Assembly (NCBI GenBank): GCA_003225005.1
Contig: QIAN01000021.1
Location: 21,223-85,222 of the forward strand
Length of the DNA stretch: 64,000 nt
Origin: Acidobacteriota bacterium
GTDB lineage: Bacteria; Acidobacteriota; Terriglobia; Terriglobales; Acidobacteriaceae
Reading direction: 5' to 3'
Shown here: one piece after another, positions 57,254 to 64,000 of the stretch
Position numbering within the stretch: the first letter of the stretch is position 1
Layout of the letters: each line of letters opens with the position of its first letter
Program-made: the position numbers and the translations under genes
The notes under the pieces: model-generated
Seen by the model: only the letters and a program-made list of their open reading frames with translations
Databases searched by the model: none
Told to the model about the DNA's origin: nothing

Positions 57254-57326
57254 ATCGTGCGCTGGCGGCTATGTAGAAGCCCTTTCGCTGCGAAGTTCCG
57301 CGGATTTTCACCGATTACGAAACACA

Positions 57327-58172
57327 TTGCGAAGTGCTCTTGTTTTCGCAGGATTGAACTTAGCTTTGGCTGAGCAACCTCCATCTATTTCTCGCGAGTG
57401 GAATTCTTCGGTATACCACCGTCTTTCCGGGCCCCAACTCAGTTGGGGCAAGAAGGTATTGTCGCGGTTGCGATTGCGGGGAGACGAAACCGTGCTTGAC
57501 GCCGGGTGCGGCACCGGCCGTCTGACGGCTGAATTGGCGGAGGCTCTGCCCAGGGGCCGCGTGGTTGGCATTGATCTTTCGCAAAATATGCTGGCTGGGG
57601 CGCGCGAGCACCTCCGGTCCCAGCTTATTGTGCCCGTTGGGTTGGTTGCTGCTGACCTTTTGCATTTGCCCTTTGAGCGCGCTTTCGACGGCATCGTGAG
57701 CACGGCGGTGTTTCACTGGGTGCTGGATCATGATCGGTTGTTCCTTGAATTACGGCGAAGTCTGCGTCCGGGAGGGTGGCTGGAGGCGCAATGTGGTGGT
57801 CGGGCAAATGTAGTGGGGTTGCGAAGGCGAGCCTTGGCGCTGGCCAGCACGCCAGAGTTCTCCGCATTCTTCGCAGATTTTCGTGAGCCGTGGTTTTATG
57901 CGGATGCCGAAGGAGCAGCCTGCACGCTCGGTCGCGCCGGGTTTGTCGAGGTTGTGACTAGTCTTGAACCTGCGCCTACCGTGCTGAATAACGCAGAGCA
58001 CTACTCCGAATTTGTGAGTCATATCATTCTCCGTCAACATTTGAGGCGCATTCCCGATGAGCATCTTCGGGCGCAATTCATGACCACACTGACGGCAGCG
58101 GCGGGGGCGGATGATCCTCCGTTTTCGCTGGATTATTGGCGTTTGAACCTAGCTGGCCGGAATCCTTCCTAA
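57327..58172 (+). CDS. Class I SAM-dependent methyltransferase
   Basis: The Rossmann-fold motif I is VLDAGCGTGRLTAELAEALP, followed by GRVVGIDLSQNMLAGARE and the motif II/III region GIVSTAVFHWVLDHDRLFLE with RSLRPGGWLEAQCGG. The layout resembles trans-aconitate methyltransferase. The start is uncertain: TTG at 57327 gives an extension of about 15 residues before the conserved REWNSSVYHRLSGPQL. The substrate is unknown. Confidence 0.82.
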   Translation: MRSALVFAGLNLALAEQPPSISREWNSSVYHRLSGPQLSWGKKVLSRLRLRGDETVLDAGCGTGRLTAELAEALPRGRVVGIDLSQNMLAGAREHLRSQLIVPVGLVAADLLHLPFERAFDGIVSTAVFHWVLDHDRLFLELRRSLRPGGWLEAQCGGRANVVGLRRRALALASTPEFSAFFADFREPWFYADAEGAACTLGRAGFVEVVTSLEPAPTVLNNAEHYSEFVSHIILRQHLRRIPDEHLRAQFMTTLTAAAGADDPPFSLDYWRLNLAGRNPS

Positions 58173-58211
58173 GCTTATGAATACCGGCAGCAAGGCTGGG
58201 AGTTGGCCCGG

Positions 58212-58529
58212 CTATTGCGTTGCCTTCTCCAGCCATTGCAAATAGGGAAGACTTCCGTCTTCGATTTCGAGGACGACGCACTCGGGAACTTCGTAGCTAT
58301 GGAGTTCCCCAATCGCGTCACGCACGGCGGGAAATTTGTCTGCCCTGGTTTTGATGAGCAACAACCATTCCTGGGCGGACTCTATTTCCCCTTTCCAACG
58401 ATAAATCGATTGGACTCGGGGAACGATATTCACGCAGGCCGCTAGTCGGCGTTTGACCAGAACGTGCGCGATCTTGTGGGCTTCTTGTTCCGAGCCTGCC
58501 GTGCTGAGGACGATTCGTTTGTCAGTCAT
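58212..58529 (-). CDS. cutA: Divalent-cation tolerance protein CutA
   Basis: The 105-residue protein fits the trimeric CutA1 fold: VLSTAGSEQEAHKIAHVLVK, RLAACVNIVPRVQSIYRWKG, AQEWLLLIKTRADKFPAVRD, SYEVPECVVLEIEDG and YLQWLEKAT. CutA binds divalent metals such as copper; its physiological role is debated. It is convergent with the methyltransferase gene. Confidence 0.95.
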   Translation of the reverse strand: MTDKRIVLSTAGSEQEAHKIAHVLVKRRLAACVNIVPRVQSIYRWKGEIESAQEWLLLIKTRADKFPAVRDAIGELHSYEVPECVVLEIEDGSLPYLQWLEKATQ

Positions 58530-58612
58530 ATAAAATCAGGCGTCAGCAATCAGTGAGCAACTTCAGCTCTCGACACGAGAGCTTAACATTTCCGAGATCA
58601 TGAGAGTGACGT

Positions 58613-60034
58613 ATGGCGACAGCAATCAAATTTGGAACATCGGGTTGGCGGGCGGTGATGGCGGAGGAGTTCACCTTCGCCAACGTGCGTCGCGCAGTGG
58701 ACGGCATTGCGCGTTACCTGGTCTCCGAGAAGCCGCAGGGCGCGCGAGTGATTCTGGGGCGCGATCCGCGGTTCCTGGGAGAGACATTTTGCGAGATGGC
58801 GGCGGAGATCTTGATGGGGCACGGAATCACTCCAGTGGTTCTCGGCGAAGCCGCTCCGACTCCGGCGATCGCCTATGCAGTGATTCAGGCTAAGGCCGAC
58901 GGAGCGATCAATTTTACGGCGTCGCACAATCCGCCGGAATACAACGGAATCAAGTTCTCGACGTCCGACGGTTGTCCAGCTCTGCCTGAGGTCACAAAAA
59001 AAATTGAAGCGGAAATTGCGGCGGGAGACAACCAACGGCAGCCAGCAAGTCGCCCCACCATGAGCGGCCAGAGCGCACCTGTCAAAGAATCGCTGGACGC
59101 CAGGCCAGCATATCTGAAGCGTTTGGGTGAGATCGTGGATCTCGCCGAGATCCACAAAGCTAACTTGCGGATAGCATTCGACCCCATGTGGGGCGCGGCG
59201 CGAGGATATTCAGATGCGTTGCTGCGCAGTGCGGGCGTCGAGGTTACCACCGTTCACGATTACCGCGACGTGCTGTTCGGCGGGCACGCTCCAGAACCGG
59301 ATGACCACTTGCTCGAAGACTTACGGGGAAAGATGCGGGAGACGAAGGCGGATATTGGCATCGCCACAGACGGGGATGCCGACCGCTTCGGTGTGGTCGA
59401 TGCGGATGGCACATTCCTGCAGCCCAACTATGTGATTGCCCTGCTTTTCGACTATTTGGTGGAGAGCCGGGGCTGGAAAAATGGCGTGGCGAAGTCGGTG
59501 GCCACCACCAATCTGGTCAACGCCCTCGCCAAGGCACATGGCGTGGAGCTGCACGAGACGCCGGTGGGATTCAAGTACATCGGCGAACTCATCATGCAGG
59601 ACAAGATTGCGATTGGTGGCGAAGAGAGCGCGGGGCTGTCGATTCGGCATCATGTGCCGGAAAAGGACGGTGTGCTGGCGGGCCTATTGTGTTGCGAGAT
59701 GGTGGCGCGGAAAGGGAAGTCTCTGGGAGAGCAACTGAAGGAGCTATTTGTCAAAGTTGGTTCCTTTTATCCCCGGCGCGAGAACTTCCGCTTGACGCCC
59801 GAGGTGAAAGACAAGTTCACTAAGAAGTTGAGGTCTGATCCGCGGGAATTCTCCGGCCGCAAAGTGACAGAGGTCGTGCGAACCGACGGGCTGAAGCTGG
59901 TTTTAGACGACGGTTCATGGGTATGTTACCGGCTCTCGGGAACCGAACCGGTGGTGCGGGTATATTCCGAGGCCCGGGATGAGCAGGGGCTCGAAAGACT
60001 GAGCGCGGCAGCGAAACAATGGATTTTCGAGTAA
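58613..60034 (+). CDS. Phosphoglucomutase/phosphomannomutase family enzyme
   Basis: Alpha-D-phosphohexomutase with all four motifs: catalytic serine loop FTASHNPPEYNGIKFS, metal loop TDGDADRFGVVD, sugar loop GGEESAG and phosphate loop SGTEPVVRVYSEA. It begins KFGTSGWRAVMAEEFTFANV. The length of 473 residues fits bacterial PGM/PMM or GlmM-like enzymes; the serine-loop sequence is nearer to PGM/PMM than to GlmM. The FtsB/DivIC-like gene overlaps its end. Confidence 0.9.
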   Translation: MATAIKFGTSGWRAVMAEEFTFANVRRAVDGIARYLVSEKPQGARVILGRDPRFLGETFCEMAAEILMGHGITPVVLGEAAPTPAIAYAVIQAKADGAINFTASHNPPEYNGIKFSTSDGCPALPEVTKKIEAEIAAGDNQRQPASRPTMSGQSAPVKESLDARPAYLKRLGEIVDLAEIHKANLRIAFDPMWGAARGYSDALLRSAGVEVTTVHDYRDVLFGGHAPEPDDHLLEDLRGKMRETKADIGIATDGDADRFGVVDADGTFLQPNYVIALLFDYLVESRGWKNGVAKSVATTNLVNALAKAHGVELHETPVGFKYIGELIMQDKIAIGGEESAGLSIRHHVPEKDGVLAGLLCCEMVARKGKSLGEQLKELFVKVGSFYPRRENFRLTPEVKDKFTKKLRSDPREFSGRKVTEVVRTDGLKLVLDDGSWVCYRLSGTEPVVRVYSEARDEQGLERLSAAAKQWIFE

Positions 60035-60489
60035 ACCATTCGGCGAAGATGCGGAGGTTCCCACGGCCTGAAGACGGCCTGCGCGCCATGGCCGAGAGGG
60101 CTCCCCACGCGGAGGCGCTTGTGGCCTCGTGGATCGAGTGGGCCCGGCCGACCGGGTTGCGGATCTATGCCTTGCGAAGGCGCGTCGCCACGGCGGCGGT
60201 GTTTGCGCTGACGTTCTGGCTATTTGTGCACATCACGTTTGGCGCCAATGGGATGGTTGTGTACCGTGAGAAGCGGGCGGAACAGAAAGAGCTGGAAAAA
60301 CAAATCGAGCAACTGCATCAGGAAAACGGCAGATACGGGCAACGGATCCAGGCGCTGAAGAGCGATCAAAGTGCCATTGAGAAAGAAGCGCGTGAGCAAC
60401 TGCACTACGCGCGCCCCGGAGAGTATGTATACATCAACCCGGTTGCGCAAAATCCCGCGCCGGCCGCCAATCACTCTGCGAAGAAATAG
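60019..60489 (+). CDS. FtsB/DivIC-like septum formation protein
   Basis: The protein has a cytosolic N-terminus of about 50 residues, one membrane helix (VATAAVFALTFWLFVHITFG) and a coiled coil (REKRAEQKELEKQIEQLHQE, then NGRYGQRIQALKSD), followed by EKEAREQLHYARPGEYVYI, the conserved DivIC/FtsB ending. It is expected to act in the FtsQLB divisome complex. It overlaps the 3' end of the phosphohexomutase gene by 16 bases. An ATG at 60049 would avoid the overlap. Confidence 0.87.
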   Translation: MDFRVNHSAKMRRFPRPEDGLRAMAERAPHAEALVASWIEWARPTGLRIYALRRRVATAAVFALTFWLFVHITFGANGMVVYREKRAEQKELEKQIEQLHQENGRYGQRIQALKSDQSAIEKEAREQLHYARPGEYVYINPVAQNPAPAANHSAKK

Positions 60490-60656
60490 TTGTCTGCGGT
60501 TGCCATCTCCAAGAAGAACATCGAGCGGAAGATTTTACAACTGCCATACATCGTGTCCATTTCGATGTGGTATAGTGCGGACGCCTTACTTCCAGTCAGG
60601 CAGGGATTCCTGATTTCTGAGTGCCGTGTCAGGCTGCTGCCGGCCGGGGAGCAAGG

Positions 60657-60704
60657 ATGACGATGAAGATATCGGTTATCAACCTGCGGCTTGCCGCCGC
60701 CTAA
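60657..60704 (+). CDS. Possible leader peptide upstream of the secreted-protein gene
   Basis: A 15-codon frame, MTMKISVINLRLAAA, starts at 60657 after the purine-rich GGGGAGCAAGG and ends 24 bases before the next gene. It lies downstream of a TATAGT -10-like element at 60572-60577. Its short length and position suggest a regulatory upstream peptide, but chance is possible. Confidence 0.35.
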   Translation: MTMKISVINLRLAAA

Positions 60705-60728
60705 ACTTTAAATAAGGAGAAATCGGCC

Positions 60729-61058
60729 ATGAGAAAAGTACTGCTGCTGTGTTTAGCGATGTGCCTCATATTCGCCATGACGGCCCTGGCGTTTGATGAT
60801 ATGGGTAAGTCGACCACCGTAAATGGCTGGGTTAGCGACTCCAAGTGCGGCGCCAAGGGCGCGAATGCCAAGGCTGCAGCCTGCACCAAGAAGTGCCTGG
60901 CTGCGGGTGCCGACATAGTCGTGGTGACAGACAATGACCAAAAAGTCTTGACGGTCAAGAATCCAGAGGCGCTGAAGGGACATGAGGGCCATCATGTGGC
61001 CGTGACTGGGCAGGTGGAGGGCGAAAGCATCCACGTCGACAGTGCGAAGATGCTCTGA
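60729..61058 (+). CDS. Small secreted conserved hypothetical protein
   Basis: A signal peptide (VLLLCLAMCLIFAMTALA) is followed by an 88-residue domain: TTVNGWVSDSKCGAKGANAK, AAACTKKCLAAGADIVVVTD and KGHEGHHVAVTGQVEGESIH. The cysteines and the HEGHH cluster hint at metal binding, but no family name is certain. The C-terminal half looks like an OB-type fold. AAGGAG lies upstream of the ATG, and a strong terminator follows, so it is a single unit, possibly controlled by its leader. Confidence 0.75.
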   Translation: MRKVLLLCLAMCLIFAMTALAFDDMGKSTTVNGWVSDSKCGAKGANAKAAACTKKCLAAGADIVVVTDNDQKVLTVKNPEALKGHEGHHVAVTGQVEGESIHVDSAKML

Positions 61059-61076
61059 GCGAGAGATATCAATTCG

Positions 61077-61109
61077 AAGGGCGGCCTAACTAACCATGGC
61101 CGCCCTTTT
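61077..61109 (+). terminator. Rho-independent terminator after the small secreted protein gene
   Basis: A perfect ten-base stem AAGGGCGGCC / GGCCGCCCTT with an eleven-base loop, followed by TT, lies 19 bases after the stop codon. Confidence 0.85.
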
Positions 61110-61209
61110 CTATCTGTAGTCGCGCGAGTTCGTGGCCGGGCGAGAGGTTTGAAGCAACCTCTCCAGGGAAAGATCACGCGGTCGAGAGCGTCCTCACCAC
61201 GCCCGCAGA

Positions 61210-61983
61210 CTAGCGTACGACGCCTTCGAGCGGCGAGCTGGCGGTGGCGTACAACCTTCTCGGCATGCGGCCGGCTAGATACGCCTGCCGTCCGGCTAAC
61301 ACGGCGTGATGCATGGCCTCAGCCATCAGAACCGGGTCTTGTGCATTGGCGATGCCGGTGTTCATCAGCACAGCATCGGCGCCCAGTTCCATGGCGATGG
61401 CGGCATCGGAAGCGGTGCCGACCCCGGCGTCCACGATGAGCGCGACGCCGCTGATCATCTCGCGCAAGATGCGGATGTGAGCCTGGTTCTGAATCCCCAT
61501 GCCGCTGCCGATAGGGGCGCCCAGGGGCATCACCGCTGCCGCCCCCGCATCTACCAGGCGCTTTGCAAACACCACATCATCAGAAGTATAGGGAAGAACA
61601 GTGAAGCCTTCCTTTACCATAACCCGGGTGGCTTCAAGGGTTGCTTGAACGTCTGGATAGAGCGTCGCCTGGTCGCCGATGACCTCCAGTTTTACCCAGT
61701 CCGATAGACCCACCTCGCGGCCGAGGCGTGCGGCGCGGATAGCCTCGTCGGCCGTGTAGCAACCGGCTGTGTTGGGGAGCAAGAAATATTTCTTCGGATC
61801 GATGTAGTCAAGCAGCGACTCTTTGTCACGATCGAGATTCACGCGGCGCACTGCGACCGTGACCATTTCCGCGCCGCTGGCTTCAAGAGCGCGCGCAGTT
61901 TCCTGGAAGGATTTGTATTTACCTGTCCCTACGATGAGGCGGGAGCGGAAAGGGCGGCCAGCGATGATCAGGGAGTCGGACAT
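61210..61983 (-). CDS. thiG: Thiazole synthase
   Basis: ThiG builds the thiazole phosphate of thiamine from 1-deoxyxylulose-5-phosphate, ThiS-thiocarboxylate and dehydroglycine. The ATG at 61983 gives [40 protein letters not shown], the Schiff-base lysine region in [29 protein letters not shown] and [20 protein letters not shown]. The frame is complete. No thiS, thiF or thiH gene is adjacent, so the sulphur carrier must be encoded elsewhere. Confidence 0.95.
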   Translation of the reverse strand: MSDSLIIAGRPFRSRLIVGTGKYKSFQETARALEASGAEMVTVAVRRVNLDRDKESLLDYIDPKKYFLLPNTAGCYTADEAIRAARLGREVGLSDWVKLEVIGDQATLYPDVQATLEATRVMVKEGFTVLPYTSDDVVFAKRLVDAGAAAVMPLGAPIGSGMGIQNQAHIRILREMISGVALIVDAGVGTASDAAIAMELGADAVLMNTGIANAQDPVLMAEAMHHAVLAGRQAYLAGRMPRRLYATASSPLEGVVR

Positions 61984-62078
61984 GTTTCTATTGTAATGAA
62001 TGGAGAGCCAGATGAGACAGGTGCAGACGCCGGTTCCCCATTTTTGCAGCCGGACAGAACGGGACCGGAACATCTTAT

Positions 62079-62112
62079 CGCAGAGAACGCTGAGAACGGC
62101 CGCAGAGAACGC
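62079..62112. repeat. Direct repeat CGCAGAGAACGC, two copies
   Basis: CGCAGAGAACGC occurs at 62079-62090 and again at 62101-62112, 22 bases apart, in the gap between thiG and the acyl-CoA synthetase gene. A related string (GAGAACGCAGAG) occurs at 56112-56123 before the metB-like gene. Confidence 0.6.
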
Positions 62113-62169
62113 GGAGACGACCGACGTCCCAGAGCTCAGCAGAGAAGGACTGGGTTGTGCCCGTTGGCA

Positions 62170-63948
62170 TCAGGAAATCGATTTGGACTCCGCTTGCGCG
62201 TAGAGATCGTCAATTTGCTGGCGATAGCGGTCTTCGATGACTCGGCGGCGCAGCTTCAAGGTGGGGGTGAGGGCTCCGTTGTCGGCTGAGAATTCGTCGG
62301 CGACCAACATGACTCGTTTTAGTTTCTCGAAGCGAGCCAAGTTTTGATTCACCCCCTCGACGACCTGCTCATAGAGAGCCTGGACTTTCTGGTGGGCAAC
62401 AAGTTCCGCGCGGGAAGCAAAGGGAATATGGTTGGTGCGCGCCCAATCCTCTAGCTGAGGAAAGTTGGGGGAGAGGATGACAGCAGCGAACTTGCGCTTG
62501 TCACCGACGATCGCGGCAGCCCCCACCAAGGGGTTGAGCTTGAGCGAATTCTCAATGGGCTGAGGCGCGATGAATTTCCCGCCCGAGGTCTTGATGAGAT
62601 CTTTCTTGCGGTCGGTGACCGAGAGATATCCGTCTCGGTCGATGTTCCCTATGTCGCCGGTCCTGAACCAGCCTTGGACGAAAGCATTTTGAGTTTCCTC
62701 CGGCCGCTTCCAGTAGCCCTTGAATACCGACGGGCCTCGCACCAGAATCTCGCCATCTTCAGCTATATGGACTTCGAGATTAGGCAAGGTTTTGCCCACA
62801 GTGCCGATTCTGTGATTGATCGGCGTGTTGACGGCAATAACAGGCGACGTCTCTGTAAGGCCGTAGCCCTCATGAATACGAATGCCGACGGCGGCATACC
62901 ACTCCGCGAGTTCGCGGCCGAGGGGTGCGCCGCCGGAGACGAAAGTCTCGACCCGGTCCCCGAGGGCGGTGCGAATTTTGGAGAACACCAGTTTGTTGGC
63001 CAAGCGCCAACTCAGGGACCGAGGTGTCCGGCCCGCCAGGATCGCAGGTTTGTGGGCGCGGCCTACGCTCATGGCCCAGGAGTAAACGGCGTGTTTCGGA
63101 AACCCTTTCGTTTTCTGCTGCGTCTGGGCATAGATTTTTTCGTAGACCCGCGGCACCGCGACGAAGAAAGTGGGGCGCACCTCGAGCAAGGCTTGTGGGA
63201 GCATCTCGATGAACGAGCAGTAGGCCAGCGTCACGCCGTGATAAAGCATGGCAAAATCTAGGTGGCGCGCGGTAACGTGCGACAGGGGCAAAAACGATAT
63301 GCTGCTTTGGCCGCGCCTGATGTCGAAACCTTCGAGCGCACAAGCAATATTTGTGGCCATGTTGCCATGCGTGAGCATGACGCCTTTAGCGATGCCGGTT
63401 GTACCTGAGGTGTAGATGATAGTTGCCAGATCGTGGGGCTGGATGGCGCGGGCTGTTTCTTCGAATTGGACGCTGCGCCCGGTCAGAGTCGGCGAGTCAA
63501 GGCGGTCCCAAGCCATGGCGCCGGCAGCCTCGATGTCATCCATGACGACAATTCGCTCGACTGGCACCTGGTCCCGAATGGCGAGCACTTTATCGAGATG
63601 CGGTTTCGTGGAGACAAATATCACGCGAGCGCCGGAATCGCGCAGGACGAAGGCAGTTTGCTCCCCCGTCAGTGTCGAATAGGTCGGAACTGTAACCGCG
63701 CCGAGAAAAAGAGTTGCGAAGTCGGCCATCGCCCACTCAGGCCGGTTCTCGCTGAGGATGGCCACGCGGTCGCCTTTGCGGATGCCCCAATGCGCGAGAG
63801 CCCAGGCAACGGATATCACGTTGCGGTAGAAATCTCCTGACGAGACTGCGGTCCACGAGTCATTTTTCCGGTACAGCACGAGTCGTGGTTCGTCACGGTC
63901 GACGACCGTGAAGAAGATGTCATTGAGGGTGCTGAGAGGCTTTAGCAC
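62170..63948 (-). CDS. Long-chain acyl-CoA synthetase (AMP-forming)
   Basis: Activates fatty acids to acyl-CoA through an acyl-adenylate. The ANL-family motifs are present: IIYTSGTTGIAKGVMLTHGN (AMP binding), FLPLSHVTARHLDFAML, VSGGAPLGRELAEWYA, IHEGYGLTETSPVIAVN and the hinge-region WFRTGDIGNIDRDGYLSVTD followed by RKKDLIKTSGGKFIAPQPIE. The 592-residue length fits FadD15-type long-chain synthetases. It is the last gene in the window, and its start is complete. Confidence 0.93.
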   Translation of the reverse strand: MLKPLSTLNDIFFTVVDRDEPRLVLYRKNDSWTAVSSGDFYRNVISVAWALAHWGIRKGDRVAILSENRPEWAMADFATLFLGAVTVPTYSTLTGEQTAFVLRDSGARVIFVSTKPHLDKVLAIRDQVPVERIVVMDDIEAAGAMAWDRLDSPTLTGRSVQFEETARAIQPHDLATIIYTSGTTGIAKGVMLTHGNMATNIACALEGFDIRRGQSSISFLPLSHVTARHLDFAMLYHGVTLAYCSFIEMLPQALLEVRPTFFVAVPRVYEKIYAQTQQKTKGFPKHAVYSWAMSVGRAHKPAILAGRTPRSLSWRLANKLVFSKIRTALGDRVETFVSGGAPLGRELAEWYAAVGIRIHEGYGLTETSPVIAVNTPINHRIGTVGKTLPNLEVHIAEDGEILVRGPSVFKGYWKRPEETQNAFVQGWFRTGDIGNIDRDGYLSVTDRKKDLIKTSGGKFIAPQPIENSLKLNPLVGAAAIVGDKRKFAAVILSPNFPQLEDWARTNHIPFASRAELVAHQKVQALYEQVVEGVNQNLARFEKLKRVMLVADEFSADNGALTPTLKLRRRVIEDRYRQQIDDLYAQAESKSIS

Positions 63949-64000
63949 AGTTTCGAGTTCCCTCGCAGAATCTACCGGTTAAGGGCCAGTTTAGGCAACG

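Noticed and set aside
60600..60660. GC-rich leader considered as an SRP RNA or a known riboswitch
   Set aside because: The strings GTCAGGCTGCTGCCGG and GGGGAGCAAGG do not match the SRP loop or any riboswitch core I know well enough to claim.
1..64000. tRNA, rRNA, CRISPR, transposase and phage genes
   Set aside because: I found no T-loop pattern outside genes, no spaced repeats and no recombinase, transposase or phage protein in any frame.

Overview
The window looks like a chromosomal stretch from an Acidobacteriota genome, by estimate close to 60% GC. The reasons are three VWFA proteins of the acidobacterial VWFA-related type, eukaryote-like Ser/Thr kinases fused to TolB/WD40-like propellers, several ECF sigma factors with FecR-like or small membrane partners, an HEWGTFT secreted protein, and the tig-clpP-clpX-lon order. 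I saw no rRNA, tRNA, CRISPR array, prophage or insertion sequence.

Layout. 1-4634: the protein quality-control cluster tig-clpP-clpX-lon on the minus strand, with lon cut by the window edge. 4752-6613: a Tat-type metallophosphoesterase, a family 5 uracil-DNA glycosylase and a small membrane protein. 6628-18000: an accessory region full of broken genes: two TPR tails, a divergent pair of receptor-type kinases (one with a frameshift in its glycine loop), a decayed BlaI/M56 regulator pair, a secreted DinB-like protein and a frameshifted hydrolase. 18447-24285: two minus-strand ECF sigma factor loci. The first is sigma, FecR and two secreted proteins; the second is sigma, a putative anti-sigma and one secreted protein. 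24506-28996: murB, a bacilliredoxin, a YVTN propeller, a TonB-like protein and DAHP synthase. 29048-29547 holds gene relics. 29711-34573: an adhP-type alcohol dehydrogenase, endonuclease IV and leuS. 34640-41326: small secreted, membrane, dehydrogenase, guaA, cupin and SDR genes. 41650-46000: a VWFA protein, a LacD-like aldolase and an FG-GAP/Ig-like surface protein. 46201-51958: a succinate-semialdehyde-type dehydrogenase, then a minus-strand group of rph, a GerMN-domain protein, a cell-wall amidase and a DUF1015 protein. 52148-54308: a pair of VWFA genes. 55089-57276: a cysteine synthase/CBS-like gene followed by a metB-like gene that carries an internal deletion. 57327-63948: a methyltransferase, cutA, a phosphohexomutase, an FtsB/DivIC-like protein, a small secreted protein with a possible leader peptide, thiG and an acyl-CoA synthetase.

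The main pattern is uneven damage. The housekeeping genes (clpX, clpP, tig, murB, aroF, leuS, guaA, rph, thiG, phosphohexomutase) are open over their full length. At least nine accessory loci carry one or more frameshifts or deletions that can be bridged by reading a neighbouring frame. This is either real gene decay or indel errors in the assembly, and read mapping would decide. I found no clearly new defence or mobile system. The most system-like uncharacterised unit is the ECF/FecR/secreted-protein operon at 18447-22190.
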